A stretch of 64,000 nucleotides of DNA from Leptodesmis sichuanensis A121 (GTDB lineage: Bacteria > Cyanobacteriota > Cyanobacteriia > Leptolyngbyales > Leptolyngbyaceae), in the NCBI RefSeq assembly GCF_021379005.1, contig NZ_CP075171.1:372001-436000 (forward strand). Reading direction: 5' to 3'. Below the pieces are notes generated by a model. The model saw only the letters and a program-made list of their open reading frames with translations, was not told where the DNA came from and did not search any database. The translations under genes were made by a program, and so were the position numbers. This document shows positions 35,587-46,969 of this stretch, piece after piece; position 1 is the stretch's first letter, and each line of letters begins with the position of its first letter.

Positions 35587-36207
35587 ATGGATCAAGTAAA
35601 TAAAGAACCCGACCACAATAACAATTCTCCGCAAGCTCCGCGTGAGAACGTCTGGCTTGAAGTTTTCAAGACTCTGGGCCTGAGTGCAATCCTCGCCTTT
35701 GGTATCCGGACATTTGTCGCAGAAGCTCGCTACATTCCTTCTAAGTCAATGGTGCCGACTCTGCAGGTAGACGATCGCCTGATCGTAGACAAGGTGAGCT
35801 ACCATTTCAAGGATCCGCAACGGGGCGACATTATCGTATTCATGCCACCAGATGAAGCGTCGGTCGTTTGTACCGGGCCACAGGCTTCTCAATCTAACAA
35901 GGATGCCTACATCAAGCGGATTATTGGCCTGCCGGGAGATACGGTGGAAGTGAAGCAAGGACAGGTCTTCATCAACAATCAGCCGTTAAAAGAGGGCTAT
36001 GTGGCAGAAGTGCCGGATTATCAGTATGGCCCCAGAACGGTACCGCAAGGTTCCTATCTGGTGCTGGGCGATAACCGTAACAATAGCTGCGATAGCCACT
36101 ACTGGGGCTTCGTTCCAAGAGAAAATATTATTGGACGGGCGATCGTGCGTTTCTGGCCACTGAATCGTCTGGGAGAGATTACATCTGAACCGGGTTCCTC
36201 GAACTAG
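35587..36207 (+). CDS. lepB: Signal peptidase I
   Basis: Cleaves Sec and Tat signal peptides on the trans side of the membrane. The 206-residue protein has an N-terminal anchor helix (about 25-45, LEVFKTLGLSAILAFGIRTF), the catalytic serine S54 in IPSKSMVPTL, the general-base lysine K110 in YIKRIIGLPGD, and the C-terminal box GDNRNNSCDSHYWGFV. The Ser-Lys dyad and length match bacterial SPase I of the Bacillus/cyanobacterial type. Which membrane (plasma or thylakoid) cannot be read from sequence. Confidence 0.95.
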   Translation: MDQVNKEPDHNNNSPQAPRENVWLEVFKTLGLSAILAFGIRTFVAEARYIPSKSMVPTLQVDDRLIVDKVSYHFKDPQRGDIIVFMPPDEASVVCTGPQASQSNKDAYIKRIIGLPGDTVEVKQGQVFINNQPLKEGYVAEVPDYQYGPRTVPQGSYLVLGDNRNNSCDSHYWGFVPRENIIGRAIVRFWPLNRLGEITSEPGSSN

Positions 36208-36335
36208 CTAATGATGGGCACGGTATTCCTTTGCCCAGCCTGTCGTTCTGGCTGATTTGAATGGGCACGCCAAGCTCTGCACAATGTCTCTAGTGAAGGA
36301 TAACTGGTTCAACTTGCGAATATCGAGTTCACTCC

Positions 36336-36785
36336 TCACTCCGCTACCTCATCATCCCACTGCGCTTCTGCACTAGAACTAGCTGGTTCTGGCAAAGGAT
36401 GGGTGAGGAAGGCGTATTCTTGCACAATCTGATTGCCAATCAAATGTTCTTGAATAATGCGTTCAATCACGGCAGGGGTAGCGCTGTGATACCAGACACC
36501 ATCCGGGTAAACAACCAGGATCGGCCCCTGGGAACAAACGCGCAGGCAATTGGCTTTAGTGCGGAAAATGCAACTGGGGTGCTCCTGTGTCAGGTGATCC
36601 AGCTTCAGTTCCTTTAACCGATTTTTGAGATATTCCCAGGCTTCCAGGCCAACTTCCTGAGAGCAACACTTGGGCTTGGTCTGATCAGCACAGATGAAAA
36701 CATGGCGCTGGATTTGGGCTAAACCCAGGGCACGGACACAGGTTGCCAGGGAATCAGAGGTACAGTGTTCGGTATCGGTAGACAT
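36336..36785 (-). CDS. Thioredoxin-like 2Fe-2S ferredoxin
   Basis: A 149-residue protein with a thioredoxin-like [2Fe-2S] ferredoxin domain. Cluster ligands are expected among C31 (HVFICADQ), the CC pair in KPKCC, and the second pair in CLRVCSQGP. The segment [15 protein letters not shown] is the strongest family mark. Related domains occur in HoxE/NuoE and Shethna-type ferredoxins. The C-terminal tail is acidic. Partner unknown. The gene is preceded by low-complexity repeats and followed by lepB in the convergent direction. Confidence 0.82.
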   Translation of the reverse strand: MSTDTEHCTSDSLATCVRALGLAQIQRHVFICADQTKPKCCSQEVGLEAWEYLKNRLKELKLDHLTQEHPSCIFRTKANCLRVCSQGPILVVYPDGVWYHSATPAVIERIIQEHLIGNQIVQEYAFLTHPLPEPASSSAEAQWDDEVAE

Positions 36786-36786
36786 T

Positions 36787-36903
36787 TCTGAAGATTTTAG
36801 ATTTTGGATTTTGGCTTGTCCTTCGTCCTTTGTCCCTTGTCCTTTGTTGACGGATAACTAACGACCGATGACGAATGATGAATGACGAGTGACCAATGAC
36901 GAA
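36787..36903. repeat. Low-complexity tracts upstream of the ferredoxin gene
   Basis: Three short-unit tracts follow one another: AGATTTTGGATTTTGGC, then repeats of TTGTCCTTTGTCC, then repeats of ATGACGAATGATGAATGACG. All are well-known styles of cyanobacterial spacer repeats. No gene or promoter is evident in them. Confidence 0.65.
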
Positions 36904-36907
36904 GCAC

Positions 36908-36948
36908 TAAGAAACAAAGGTCATCCAGAGCGATCGCCCCAGATGACC
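36908..36948 (-). terminator. Intrinsic terminator of the rpo operon
   Basis: On the minus strand, 27 bases after the rpoC2 stop, GGTCATC and GATGACC form a perfect 7-base stem around a loop containing the HIP1 octamer GCGATCGC, which is self-complementary and can extend the hairpin. TTTGTTTCTT follows at once. This is a standard intrinsic terminator. Confidence 0.8.
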
Positions 36949-36975
36949 CATATTAGACTTTAGATGGAGTCTGGT

Positions 36976-39900
36976 TTACTCGAAATCGTCGTCATCGTCA
37001 TCATCGCCATCATCATCCATATCGTCGCTGATGAAGTCATCACCATCGTCAAGAATGGGTGAGATGTAGTCGTTTTTGCTATCGGTCATACCGTACTCAA
37101 ACCCGAAGGAGGGACGGTCTTCCAGGCTATCGAGACCATAGCTGCGAGCGGTGCGATCGTCGAGCACGACATCCCGCAGGTCAGCATCATCATCGAAGAC
37201 CCCCAGTCCTTCGTAAGAGAGATCGACATCGGGGCTACCGAGTTCTTCATAGGCGTTGAAACCTGTTCCGGCTGGAATCAAGCGCCCGATGATCACGTTT
37301 TCCTTCAGACCCCGCAACCAGTCGGACTTTCCTTCGATCGCAGCTTCAGTGAGTACCCGTGTGGTTTCCTGGAAGCTAGCGGCTGAGATGAAGCTATCGG
37401 TGTTCAGGGAGGCTTTGGTGATCCCCAATAGGACAGGCGTGTATTCGGCAGGCGCACCTCCGGTAATTGACATCGCCTCATTCACCTGTTCCACCTGATA
37501 CAGTTCAACTAACTCACCTGGCAGCATCGTGGTATCACCGCCGTCATCCACCCGCGCTTTAGAAGTCATCTGGCGGACGACCACTTCGATGTGTTTGTCC
37601 GAAATATCAATCCCTTGAGACTGATACACCGACTGCACTTCGTTCACCAGGAACATTTGCACCTCACGCAGACTGAGCAGCGCTGCATCATGTACCCCCA
37701 GCGTTTCGCGGTTGGCCTTAAACAGAACTTCCAGCAGTTCGTGAGGATTCGCAGGGCCATCTGTTAAGCGCTCACCAGCACTCACGGTCTGGCCATCGGA
37801 AATGATCACGTTTTGACCGGGATTGATCGTGTACTCCCGCAGGTTACCATCGTTTTCAATCACCTTCACCTCGACGGAATCATCTTCCCCGTAAACGACC
37901 TGGGCAGTTCCGGCTCGTTCTGCCAGGACACAGGCTTCCCTGGGTTTACGGGCTTCCAGCAGTTCCTCAATCCGGGGCAGACCCTGAATGATGTCTCCTG
38001 TCTTCGTGCGTTCAAAGACCAGCAGCACCAGATTGTCACCCCGTTGTACCAGGTCGCCGTCATCAATGTGCAACACGGCACCCGGAGACACTCGATAAGG
38101 ACGAGCCAGCCGCAGAACAACCTGTCCATCTTCGAGGCCGACCACCTGACCCGATTCTTCCAGGGTGACTCCGGGGGCGATCGTGGAGCCAGCCACCAGC
38201 AATTCCCCTGCCTTGACGGCAGGAGTCTGGCCCTGAGTGCTGACAGTCATCAAGTCGGCATCCCGGACGACCAGCACCCGGCGGATGGCTTCTGTCCCTT
38301 CCCGGATCCCCTGTACCTCACCGGATTCCTTGCATTGGATTTCCGTTCGAGCCACGACCGCACCGGGAGCAATCTGATCTCCATCCTTGACCATAATTCG
38401 GGTGAGAGTACTGCCCTGAGTCGGATCAGCCGCAATATCGCGACGAATCACCAGGGATTCCAGAATCACCAACTGTAAGCGCAGCAGTTCTGGATTGGTT
38501 TCATCGGGCAGCAATTCAATGTCTGCGGCCAGTTGGGGGGCATCCTGATCAATTTCCAGGACCAATTGAATCTTGAGCAGTTCCAGTCCTTCCACGGATT
38601 TCACTCGCTCTCCATCCTTGTACGGCAACCGTTGTACCGCCCGCAGACGGATGGAACGGTTGGTATCCTGGTTGCTGGATTCCTGGCTGGGAACAGACGG
38701 TTCATCAGGTACGGGGAACTCGGTTACAGGACGCAGCAACATGGCTGGCCCTTCAGGAGTTTCCACATACTCGACATAGCACAATTCCTCAGCCACCAGT
38801 CCCGGCATAATGGTCTGACCAGGATTCACGAGCATCGCTTCCCGCGTCAGAATGTCGTCCGGGTTATCGACCATGTGCAAGTCACCAGGTTTGATCACAA
38901 TCTCCCGCAGAATGTCGTTTTTCTGAGTGACTTCGACAACACCACTGCTTTGACAGAAGATGTCTTTTACCACCTCAGTTCCGGCTTCCACAAACTGGCC
39001 ATCTTCCACCATCAGCAAGGAAATGTCCTTGTTGACTTCGTGGGCTTCTTCAGGAATCCATAGCAGGGTGCCACCTTTGACGACTTCGTAGCCTTGCTTA
39101 GCCTTACCACGCTTGGCGACTTCCACACCGGAGTATTTGATAATGCCCCCCGTTTGCGTCCGGTAGCTGTCATCGATCAGTTCAGCAACAACCTGGTTAT
39201 TGGTCACTTTCGTACCGGGAGTAGCTTTCAGCGAGAAGACCTGATTGTGATTGGTTTCAATCAGGTAGTGATCCCGTCCCTGATAGCTTTCTACCCGCAC
39301 TTGTGCCTGATCCAGCAGCACGGAAGCGGTGATAATCTCCACTTCGCGTCCACCTTTGCTGTTTTCCACTTCTTGAGGCAGGCGAACGATCCCACCATGC
39401 TCGGTCACCAGCTTGGTTTCAGCCAGTACACCGCCGGACTCAATGCGATCGCCGTTCTTGACGATCGGTTCCGCACCGGGAGGCAGGTTATAGACTTCTC
39501 CGGATAGAATCCACAACAGGCCACCCCGTTGAGCAATCCGGGTAGTATTGCCCTGACGGTCTTTCTTCTCCTCTGGCACCAGATCGGCAAAACGAACTTC
39601 TCCAGCAATATCGGAAGCCACATCTTTTGCCGCTTTTTCAGTCGTCTTGCGCGAACGGCCTGTCAGGGGAACTTCTGCCAGAATCTGGCCTTCCTTCACC
39701 TTTTGGGCATCGCGCACCAGTAAGGTTGCCCCCTGGACGACAGAAAAGGATTGCTGCTGACCGTCTGCTCCTTCCAGAGTGATTTTTGAGTTGGCATCTA
39801 CGGATTCCACCACCAGGGCATCTTCCCCGTGACGGGTACGGAAGCCACGAGTCCGCAGCCGTTTGGGGAAGCGAATCGTACCGGCAAAGCTGGCTCGCTC

Positions 39901-40965
39901 CTGACGGGCCATTTCTCCGGTAAATACCCCGCCCGTGTGGAACGTCCGCATTGTTAACTGAGTTCCCGGTTCCCCGATCGACTGAGCGGCAACAATCCCC
40001 ACAGCTTCTCCGGTATCAACCATGTGGGCGTGGGCCAGACTCCAGCCATAGCAGTGCTGACAGACGGAACGAGTGGCTTCACAGGTGAGGGGCGATCGCA
40101 CCGTCACTTCTTCCACGCCAGCCTTGGCAATCACCTCGGCCAGTTCATCAGAGATAGACTGATTGCGGGCAGCCACTACTTCCCCCGTCTCCGGATGCAC
40201 CACGTCTGCCGCCAGCACCCGACCCAGCAAGCGATTCTTGAGGGGAATCAGGACGCGATCGCCGTCTTGCATACTTCTCAACGTAATTCCTCGCTGCGTA
40301 CCGCAATCCGCTTCCCGGATGATCACGTCCTGAGAAACATCCACCAGGCGACGAGTCAAGTAACCAGAGTCTGCCGTGCGGAGAGCCGTATCAACCAGCC
40401 CTTTCCGGGCACCGTAGGAGGAGATGATATACTCCGTCACGGTCAGTCCTTCCCGGAAGTTGGTCTTAATCGGCAAGTCGATAATTTCCCCTTGCGGATT
40501 CGCCATCAACCCCCGCATCCCGACTAACTGACGCACCTGGGAAATGTTCCCCCGTGCCCCAGAGAAGGCCATCATATACACCGAGTTCAAGGGATTGTTA
40601 GCCCGGAAGTTGCGAACTACTTCATCCTTCAACTCTTCGCTAGTGCCATTCCAGGTATCAATCACCTTCTGGAACCGTTCTACTTCGGTAATTTCGCCGC
40701 GAGTGTAGCGTTCCTCTGTTTCCCGAATCGTTTCTTCTGCCGCCTCCAACAACTTACGCTTGGTCGGGGGCACCTGCAGGTCGTCCACACTGATGGAAAC
40801 TCCCGCCCGGGTCGCGAAGCGGAAGCCCAAGTCCTTCAGCATATCTGCCATTTGAGCCGTTCGGGCTGTACCGTAATTCGTAAAAGCCCAAGAAATTAAA
40901 TTCGTGAGTTGCTTCTTGTTGATTACCCGATTGCGAAAAATTGGTTTACTGTTGCGCTCTGCCAT
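36976..40965 (-). CDS. rpoC2: RNA polymerase beta-prime subunit, C-terminal part
   Basis: The C-terminal portion of beta-prime, a separate polypeptide in cyanobacteria and plastids. The 1329-residue protein opens with [17 protein letters not shown], carries the trigger-loop region ([18 protein letters not shown], then [14 protein letters not shown] and zinc-region cysteines [13 protein letters not shown]), and continues with the large SI3 insertion typical of cyanobacteria (roughly 350-950). The C-terminus ends in an acidic tail ([16 protein letters not shown]), encoded by GAT/GAC repeats. Last gene of the rpoB-rpoC1-rpoC2 operon, followed by an intrinsic terminator. Confidence 0.97.
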   Translation of the reverse strand: MAERNSKPIFRNRVINKKQLTNLISWAFTNYGTARTAQMADMLKDLGFRFATRAGVSISVDDLQVPPTKRKLLEAAEETIRETEERYTRGEITEVERFQKVIDTWNGTSEELKDEVVRNFRANNPLNSVYMMAFSGARGNISQVRQLVGMRGLMANPQGEIIDLPIKTNFREGLTVTEYIISSYGARKGLVDTALRTADSGYLTRRLVDVSQDVIIREADCGTQRGITLRSMQDGDRVLIPLKNRLLGRVLAADVVHPETGEVVAARNQSISDELAEVIAKAGVEEVTVRSPLTCEATRSVCQHCYGWSLAHAHMVDTGEAVGIVAAQSIGEPGTQLTMRTFHTGGVFTGEMARQERASFAGTIRFPKRLRTRGFRTRHGEDALVVESVDANSKITLEGADGQQQSFSVVQGATLLVRDAQKVKEGQILAEVPLTGRSRKTTEKAAKDVASDIAGEVRFADLVPEEKKDRQGNTTRIAQRGGLLWILSGEVYNLPPGAEPIVKNGDRIESGGVLAETKLVTEHGGIVRLPQEVENSKGGREVEIITASVLLDQAQVRVESYQGRDHYLIETNHNQVFSLKATPGTKVTNNQVVAELIDDSYRTQTGGIIKYSGVEVAKRGKAKQGYEVVKGGTLLWIPEEAHEVNKDISLLMVEDGQFVEAGTEVVKDIFCQSSGVVEVTQKNDILREIVIKPGDLHMVDNPDDILTREAMLVNPGQTIMPGLVAEELCYVEYVETPEGPAMLLRPVTEFPVPDEPSVPSQESSNQDTNRSIRLRAVQRLPYKDGERVKSVEGLELLKIQLVLEIDQDAPQLAADIELLPDETNPELLRLQLVILESLVIRRDIAADPTQGSTLTRIMVKDGDQIAPGAVVARTEIQCKESGEVQGIREGTEAIRRVLVVRDADLMTVSTQGQTPAVKAGELLVAGSTIAPGVTLEESGQVVGLEDGQVVLRLARPYRVSPGAVLHIDDGDLVQRGDNLVLLVFERTKTGDIIQGLPRIEELLEARKPREACVLAERAGTAQVVYGEDDSVEVKVIENDGNLREYTINPGQNVIISDGQTVSAGERLTDGPANPHELLEVLFKANRETLGVHDAALLSLREVQMFLVNEVQSVYQSQGIDISDKHIEVVVRQMTSKARVDDGGDTTMLPGELVELYQVEQVNEAMSITGGAPAEYTPVLLGITKASLNTDSFISAASFQETTRVLTEAAIEGKSDWLRGLKENVIIGRLIPAGTGFNAYEELGSPDVDLSYEGLGVFDDDADLRDVVLDDRTARSYGLDSLEDRPSFGFEYGMTDSKNDYISPILDDGDDFISDDMDDDGDDDDDDDFE

Positions 40966-40992
40966 TGTTTAACCCCGCCTCTGCCATGAATA

Positions 40993-41050
40993 ATTTTGGA
41001 TTTTGGATCTGAGATTTTGGATCTTGGGTTGGTAATCCAAAATCCAAAAT
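40993..41050. repeat. Perfect 16-base inverted repeat between rpoC1 and rpoC2
   Basis: ATTTTGGATTTTGGAT (40993-41008) and ATCCAAAATCCAAAAT (41035-41050) are exact complements, with 26 bases between. They are built from the ATCCAAAAT unit seen in other spacers. Because rpoC1 and rpoC2 are cotranscribed, the mRNA would contain this stem in the 103-base spacer just before the rpoC2 ribosome-binding region. Confidence 0.75.
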
Positions 41051-41068
41051 CCGCAATCTAAAATCCCG

Positions 41069-42943
41069 TTAGCTCGCCAGCGCGTCCTGCACCGTCTTGT
41101 TGTAAATGATTCGTCCCGGTGTCGTCTTCACATATTGAGAAATGACATTGCCCTCGGCATCCTCCCGCACCCGACGGAATTTATAGGTCTTAGTGACCAC
41201 TCCGTCCGGTGAGGTCTGTTCTTCCAGAACCTCGTCATCCGGTTCATCCGTTTCTACCAGACCATCAAACCGCACCCAGACATAGGTATGCAGATCAACC
41301 TGTTGTTGCTCGTAGGCGGTGATCGCATCCTCTAAGCTGGCAAAGTAGCGACCTGCACCTTTTTGAGCATCGGGATTTTCTGCCGTCAGGTAGTAACAGC
41401 CCAACACCATGTCCTGGCTGGGTGTAATGATGGGTCGTCCCGTCGCTGGAGACAGGATGTTATTTGAGGCCAGCATCAACAACCGGGCTTCTGCCTGCGC
41501 TTCCAGAGACAGAGGCACATGCACCGCCATCTGGTCACCGTCGAAGTCCGCGTTAAAGGCGGGACAGACCAGGGGATGCAGTTGGATCGCCCGACCTTCG
41601 ACCAGAATTGGTTCAAAGGCCTGGATTCCCAAACGGTGGAGCGTGGGTGCCCGGTTCAGCAATACGGGGTGGCCTTCAATCACCTCTTCCAGAACATCCC
41701 AGACGATCGGGTCATTGCGCTGGATCAGCTTCTTGGCCGCCTTGATGTTGTTCACCAATCCTTGACGGATCAGGCGATGGATAACAAAAGGCTGGAAGAG
41801 TTCGATCGCCATTTCTCTGGGAAGACCGCACTGGTGAATCTTCAGTTTTGGCCCCACCACAATAACGGAACGGCCTGAGTAGTCCACCCGCTTACCCAAG
41901 AGGTTTTGCCGGAAGCGGCCCTGTTTCCCTTCAATAATGTCTGACAACGATTTCAGGGGACGGTTATTCGCTCCTACCACCGTCCGACCGCGACGACCAT
42001 TATCAATCAGGGCATCCACGGCTTCCTGCAGCATCCGCTTCTCATTCCGGACGATGATTTCGGGAGCCAGAATTTCCTGCAAGCGAGCCAGACGGTTGTT
42101 CCGGTTAATCACCCGGCGGTACAGGTCATTCAAGTCAGACGTGGCAAACCGGCCTCCATCCAACTGCACCATCGGTCGCAGGTCGGGAGGAATCACCGGG
42201 ACGACGGTTAACACCATCCATTCTGGCTTCGATCCGGTGGCAATGAAGTTATCGATAACCCGCAGGCGTTTGATCAACTTGGCCCGTTTTTGCCCCTTGG
42301 AGTTGGCAATCTCTTCCCGCAGCTTTTCTGCTTCCTCTTCCAGATTGATATCCTGGAGCAGGCGCTGGAGAGCTTCTGCGCCAATCCCGACTTCCACCCC
42401 GGTGAGTTGAGAGTCTTCACTGTAAAGTTGATCTTCGATCTCAATCCACTGATCTTCAGTCAGCAACTGCTTGTAAGCCAGATTCTCAGCATTACCGGGA
42501 CTGAGCACCACATAGGCATTGAAGTAGACGATTTGCTCCACATCCCGCAGCGGCATATCGAGCAAGATCGCCATATAGCTGGGAATTCCCTTCAAATACC
42601 AGACGTGAGCCACGGGAGCGGCCAGCTTGATATAGCCCATGCGGTGACGACGCACGCGGGATTCTGTTACTTCCACACCACAGCGTTCGCAGACAATCCC
42701 CCGGTGGCGTACCCGCTTGTATTTACCGCAATGGCACTCCCAATCCTTCGCAGGGCCAAAAATTCGCTCACAAAACAGCCCATCCATTTCTGGCTTGAGC
42801 GTCCGATAGTTAATGGTTTCCGGCTTCGTCACCTCACCCACGGCCTGACCGTTCGGTAGGGTGCGTTCCCCCCACTGCCGGATCCGCTCTGGAGATGCCA
42901 GACCAATCTTCACATAGTCAAACCGCTGCTCTAGCTTTGGCAT
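41069..42943 (-). CDS. rpoC1: RNA polymerase gamma subunit (beta-prime N-terminal part)
   Basis: The N-terminal portion of beta-prime, called gamma in cyanobacteria. The 624-residue protein has the zinc-binding start [20 protein letters not shown], the [14 protein letters not shown] segment, and the catalytic [12 protein letters not shown] loop with three magnesium-binding aspartates. Length matches cyanobacterial rpoC1 (about 620-630). The ATG at 42943 ([10 protein letters not shown]) has AAAGGAA upstream; a six-codon extension to 42961 starts at a TTG and is unlikely. Confidence 0.97.
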   Translation of the reverse strand: MPKLEQRFDYVKIGLASPERIRQWGERTLPNGQAVGEVTKPETINYRTLKPEMDGLFCERIFGPAKDWECHCGKYKRVRHRGIVCERCGVEVTESRVRRHRMGYIKLAAPVAHVWYLKGIPSYMAILLDMPLRDVEQIVYFNAYVVLSPGNAENLAYKQLLTEDQWIEIEDQLYSEDSQLTGVEVGIGAEALQRLLQDINLEEEAEKLREEIANSKGQKRAKLIKRLRVIDNFIATGSKPEWMVLTVVPVIPPDLRPMVQLDGGRFATSDLNDLYRRVINRNNRLARLQEILAPEIIVRNEKRMLQEAVDALIDNGRRGRTVVGANNRPLKSLSDIIEGKQGRFRQNLLGKRVDYSGRSVIVVGPKLKIHQCGLPREMAIELFQPFVIHRLIRQGLVNNIKAAKKLIQRNDPIVWDVLEEVIEGHPVLLNRAPTLHRLGIQAFEPILVEGRAIQLHPLVCPAFNADFDGDQMAVHVPLSLEAQAEARLLMLASNNILSPATGRPIITPSQDMVLGCYYLTAENPDAQKGAGRYFASLEDAITAYEQQQVDLHTYVWVRFDGLVETDEPDDEVLEEQTSPDGVVTKTYKFRRVREDAEGNVISQYVKTTPGRIIYNKTVQDALAS

Positions 42944-43023
42944 CGTGTAAGTTCCTTTCAAGTAGTAGCAAGAAATTTTTGGGAGTAAGAAACTAACTTT
43001 CTTTCTAGTTCCTCACTCTGGTT

Positions 43024-46000
43024 CTATTCTTCGCCTTCATCCAGTTCGTCTCTGGAGATCGATTCATAGGTAGGACGAGAAGGCGCTCGTCGGGTATTGA
43101 CATCGGCCATCAAATCGACTTCCGAATCGCGGCTGGTACCGTCTTCACGGGTATCCAGTTTGTGAACGGCCACATCCAGGCAGAGGGATTGCAACTCCCG
43201 CATCAGCACCTTGAAGGACTCTGGAGTACCGGGTCGGGGAATGGCTTTCCCTTTGACGATCGCATTCAGCGCTTCATTCCGGCCCTGCATATCGTCTGAC
43301 TTGACGGTCAGCAGTTCCTGCAGGGTGTAGGCGGCACCAAAGGCTTCCAGTGCCCACACTTCCATTTCCCCAAAGCGCTGTCCACCCTGTTGCGCCTTAC
43401 CACCCAACGGCTGTTGAGTCACCAGGGAGTAGGGGCCAGTGGAACGAGCGTGGATCTTATCGTCTACCAGGTGAACTAGCTTCAGCATATAGGCCATACC
43501 GACCGTCACGGCGCGATCGAAGGGTTCGCCTGTGCGTCCATCGAAGACCTGAATCTTGCCCGGATCATCGGGATTGAATAGCCAGTACTTCGATCGCTGG
43601 GTATCTTCGTCCCGCATATTGGCAGCATCTTCCAGCTTGCTGTGTACGGTTTCACGGGATTTTTCTTCCCCATGCATTTCATCAAAGGGAACCACCTTGA
43701 ACCGGACATTCAAGTTTTGTGCCGCCCAGCCTAACAGACATTCGTAAACCTGACCCACGTTCATCCGGGAAGGCACACCCAGGGGATTCAGCACAATGTC
43801 AACCGGAGTACCGTCGGGCAGGTAGGGCATATCTTCGATCGGCAGAATCCGAGAAATAATCCCCTTATTGCCGTGACGACCGGCCATCTTGTCGCCCACC
43901 TGAATCTTGCGTTTCTGAGCCACATAGACGCGCACGACCATGTTGGCACCGGGCGGCAATTCATCCCCCTGTTCCCGTGTAAAGACCCGGACATCAACGA
44001 CACGGCCTTTTTCACCATTGGGCACTCGCAGAGAGTTATCCCGCACGTCTCTGGCTTTTTCACCGAAGATGGCCCGTAGAAGCTTTTCTTCTGGGGGTTG
44101 GTCGGATTCTCCCTTGGGAGTTACCTTACCGACCAGAATGTCGCCCTGTTCGACCCAGGCTCCAATCCGGATAATGCCCGTTTCATCTAACTGCCGTAGA
44201 GCATCTTCCCCGACGTTGGGAATTTCTCGGGTAATTTCTTCGGGGCCAAGTTTGGTCTGACGCGCTTCAATTTCATACTTCTCAATGTGGATTGAGGTGT
44301 ACACATCGTCGTAAACCAGGCGTTCGCTGATCAGGATTGCGTCCTCGTAGTTGTAGCCTTCCCAGGGCATATAGACCACCAGAATGTTCTGACCCAGGGC
44401 CAGTTCCCCTTCCTGGGTAGCAGAACCATCCGCCAGCACCTGTCCGGCCACCACACGATCGCCAATAAACACGATCGGGCGTTGGTTCAAACAGGTATCC
44501 TGGTTTGATCGCTGATATTTCTGTAACTGGTACTCAATTTCCCGTCCCTGGGGATCACGTACCCGAATCCGGTCTGCCGAAACAAAGGTAACTTCGCCAT
44601 CGGTGCGACTGATGATCACCATCCCGGAATCTCGTGCTGCCTGAGCTTCCAGCCCTGTTCCCACCAAAGGCCGCTCTGGACGTAGCAGCGGTACGGCCTG
44701 CCGTTGCATATTGGAACCCATCAACGCCCGGTTCGCATCATCGTGTTCCAGAAATGGAATCAACGATGTCGCGACGGAAATGATTTGTACGGGAGAAACA
44801 GCCACATAATCCACTTCATCCGGTGTGGTTGTGGTGAAGTCCTGACGGTAGCGGACAGGCACCTGCTCACCCAGAATATTGCCCTCCGCATCCATCGGAA
44901 TGTCACCCGGAGCTACGCGCAGATCGTCTTCTTCGTCTGCAGTCATATAAACGGGAGCTACATCCTTGGCAACCCGACCATTCTCAACTTTATAGAAGGG
45001 GGTTTCGATGAACCCATAGGCATTCACGCGAGCGTGGGTCGCCAGAGAGCCGATCAGCCCAGCATTCGGACCTTCCGGCGTTTCAATCGGGCAGATCCGT
45101 CCGTAGTGGGAGGGATGAATATCGCGCACTGCAAAACCGGCCCGTTCCCGTGTCAGACCACCGGGGCCAAGGGCACTCAACCGCCGTTTGTGGGTCAACT
45201 CAGCCAGCGGATTGGTTTGATCCATGAACTGAGACAACTGGGAGGAGCCAAAGAACTCTTTAATGGCTGCTACCAGGGGTTTGGGGTTAACCAGCGAGGC
45301 CGGAGTCAGGGCATCGGCATCGGAAACTGTCATCCGTTCCCGAATGATCCGCTCTAACCGATTCAGACCGACCCGCACCTGATTTTGCAGCAATTCGCCA
45401 ACTGAGCGCACCCGCCGATTCCCCAGATGGTCGATGTCATCGATATTACCAATATCAAATTCCAGGTTAATCAGGTAATCGATCGCCGCCAGAATGTCTT
45501 GAGGGGTCAACACGCGAGTCGCCTCTGGAACATTCAACCGCAGTTTCCGGTTCAGCTTATAGCGACCCACCTTACCCAGGTCGTAGCGCTTGGGATCGAA
45601 GAAGCGAGAATCCAGCAGTTGTTGCCCTCCGGATACCGTCGGCGGTTCACCTGGACGCAGCTTGCGATACAACTCCATCAGGGCTTCTTCTTCGCCATAC
45701 TGCCCTTCCTTCTCGATCGTCTTCTGGAAGTACTCAGGGTGGCGCAGGGCATCAAAAATTTCCCCATCAGTCAGGCCCAGGGCTTTCAGCAGCACCTGCG
45801 CTGACAGCTTACGGGTTTTATCGATCCGCACCCAAACCAGATCGTTCTTATCGGTTTCAAACTTCAACCAGGCTCCTCGGTTTGGGATCAGGCTGGCGTT
45901 GTAGGTTCGACGACCGTTCTTGTCAGTTTCGGACTTGTAGTAGACACCGGGACTACGGACGATCTGGTTGACGATCACCCGTTCTGCTCCGTTAATAATA

Positions 46001-46335
46001 AAGGTGCCGCGATCGGTCATCAGGGGCAGATCCCCGATGAACACCTCTTGCTCCTTGATTTCCCCCGTCTCTTTATTAATTAACCGGGTGGGCACATACA
46101 TTTGTACGGCATAGGTACTATCCCGCCGCTTGGCTTCGTCAACATCGTATTTGGGCCGCTTGAGCTTGAAGTCTTTACCAATGAAGTGAAGCTCCAGTTT
46201 CCCGGTGTAGTCTGTAATGGGAGAGAAACTATCTAGTTCCTCGATCAAACCTTCTTTTAAGAACCAGCGGAAACTCTCCCGCTGAATTTCCACTAGATCC
46301 GGAAGGGTGAAAGCGGGTGTAATGTAGTCAGTCAT
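43024..46335 (-). CDS. rpoB: RNA polymerase beta subunit
   Basis: Catalytic beta subunit of RNA polymerase. The 1103-residue protein is the normal cyanobacterial length and shows the rifampicin-region segment [55 protein letters not shown] and [22 protein letters not shown]. First gene of the rpoB-rpoC1-rpoC2 unit; 80 bases separate it from rpoC1. A near-consensus promoter lies about 40 bases before the ATG. Confidence 0.97.
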   Translation of the reverse strand: MTDYITPAFTLPDLVEIQRESFRWFLKEGLIEELDSFSPITDYTGKLELHFIGKDFKLKRPKYDVDEAKRRDSTYAVQMYVPTRLINKETGEIKEQEVFIGDLPLMTDRGTFIINGAERVIVNQIVRSPGVYYKSETDKNGRRTYNASLIPNRGAWLKFETDKNDLVWVRIDKTRKLSAQVLLKALGLTDGEIFDALRHPEYFQKTIEKEGQYGEEEALMELYRKLRPGEPPTVSGGQQLLDSRFFDPKRYDLGKVGRYKLNRKLRLNVPEATRVLTPQDILAAIDYLINLEFDIGNIDDIDHLGNRRVRSVGELLQNQVRVGLNRLERIIRERMTVSDADALTPASLVNPKPLVAAIKEFFGSSQLSQFMDQTNPLAELTHKRRLSALGPGGLTRERAGFAVRDIHPSHYGRICPIETPEGPNAGLIGSLATHARVNAYGFIETPFYKVENGRVAKDVAPVYMTADEEDDLRVAPGDIPMDAEGNILGEQVPVRYRQDFTTTTPDEVDYVAVSPVQIISVATSLIPFLEHDDANRALMGSNMQRQAVPLLRPERPLVGTGLEAQAARDSGMVIISRTDGEVTFVSADRIRVRDPQGREIEYQLQKYQRSNQDTCLNQRPIVFIGDRVVAGQVLADGSATQEGELALGQNILVVYMPWEGYNYEDAILISERLVYDDVYTSIHIEKYEIEARQTKLGPEEITREIPNVGEDALRQLDETGIIRIGAWVEQGDILVGKVTPKGESDQPPEEKLLRAIFGEKARDVRDNSLRVPNGEKGRVVDVRVFTREQGDELPPGANMVVRVYVAQKRKIQVGDKMAGRHGNKGIISRILPIEDMPYLPDGTPVDIVLNPLGVPSRMNVGQVYECLLGWAAQNLNVRFKVVPFDEMHGEEKSRETVHSKLEDAANMRDEDTQRSKYWLFNPDDPGKIQVFDGRTGEPFDRAVTVGMAYMLKLVHLVDDKIHARSTGPYSLVTQQPLGGKAQQGGQRFGEMEVWALEAFGAAYTLQELLTVKSDDMQGRNEALNAIVKGKAIPRPGTPESFKVLMRELQSLCLDVAVHKLDTREDGTSRDSEVDLMADVNTRRAPSRPTYESISRDELDEGEE

Positions 46336-46375
46336 GCGTCGTCTTCAGATGGGATATGCCCAGCGCGAGTGTTGG

Positions 46376-46405
46376 ATTATAAATGATTAACTGCTAATTA
46401 GTCAA
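46376..46405 (-). promoter_or_regulatory. Sigma-70-type promoter of rpoB
   Basis: On the minus strand TTGACT (46405-46400) and TATAAT (46381-46376) are 18 bases apart, a near-perfect -35 and perfect -10. Transcription would start near 46369, leaving a leader of about 35 bases before the rpoB ATG at 46335. Confidence 0.75.
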
Positions 46406-46475
46406 CCTAAAGCTTGAAGAATTTGGCTGGCAAACTCAACAAATCTCAAACTGCAGTACCTGCTCGATAAAGAAT

Positions 46476-46548
46476 TAAACCAAGCCCAGCTAGAGAACGG
46501 TCGTTTTCCGATCAGAGAAACTCCGGTTCTGGACTTGGACAAGGTTTA
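46476..46548. repeat. Dispersed 72-bp palindromic element, copy B
   Basis: Reverse-complement orientation relative to copy A. Reading the minus strand it begins AAACCTTGTCCAAGTCCAGA and ends CTAGCTGGGCTTGGTTTA, with a GATC-centred apex between. It lies about 70 bases upstream of the rpoB -35 box. Confidence 0.8.
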
Positions 46549-46656
46549 ACTGGGAAAACCAAAGATTAGAATGGCCAGACGTTTAAGATGGGCTTGAGCG
46601 GATAAACAAACCATTTCGCTAACCGTTGATGTGGTGGGCAAGTTTTTAAGCAAACA

Positions 46657-46692
46657 GCGGAAAAACACCAACACGGCGATCGCGTGGGTGTT
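46657..46692 (-). terminator. Possible terminator in the tatD-rpoB spacer
   Basis: On the minus strand AACACC-CACG...CGTG-TT-GGTGTT forms a stem around a GCGATCG loop and is followed by TTTTCC. It is about 280 bases after the tatD stop, which is far, but it would isolate the rpoB promoter from upstream readthrough. Confidence 0.4.
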
Positions 46693-46969
46693 CAAACTCT
46701 TTAGCTATGGAAGATGGATAAGGAAGTGGTGTGGATATAGAGAATGATCCGAACCATCCCGTTGCTCAGGTATTGTCACGTTTTTCCATTATGACTCGGT
46801 TTGGTCAAAATGTGTGGCTTAACTAGCAAAATTTTCCAGGCCAGTCAACCGCCCGATTACTAAGAAGTTTGTACAGAATTTGACGGAGTATTGAGAATAG
46901 TCAGATTCTGTAAAGGCGTAATATTCTAGACCTGCAGGTGGCATTAAGAGATGCTCTGCCGGAACGTCT

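Larger units (their letters stand above)
46336..46969. other. Long spacer between tatD and rpoB
   Basis: 634 bases without a credible gene. Contents, from the rpoB side: the rpoB promoter, one copy of the dispersed 72-bp palindrome (46476-46548), a T-trailed hairpin (46664-46692), and a further imperfect hairpin TACAGAAT...ATTCTGTA (about 46868-46915) just after tatD. The length suggests separate regulation of rpoBC from the upstream rpsT-tatD pair. Confidence 0.6.

Noticed and set aside
37813-38478. 221-residue plus-strand open frame inside rpoC2
   Set aside because: Shadow of rpoC2; no recognisable protein features.
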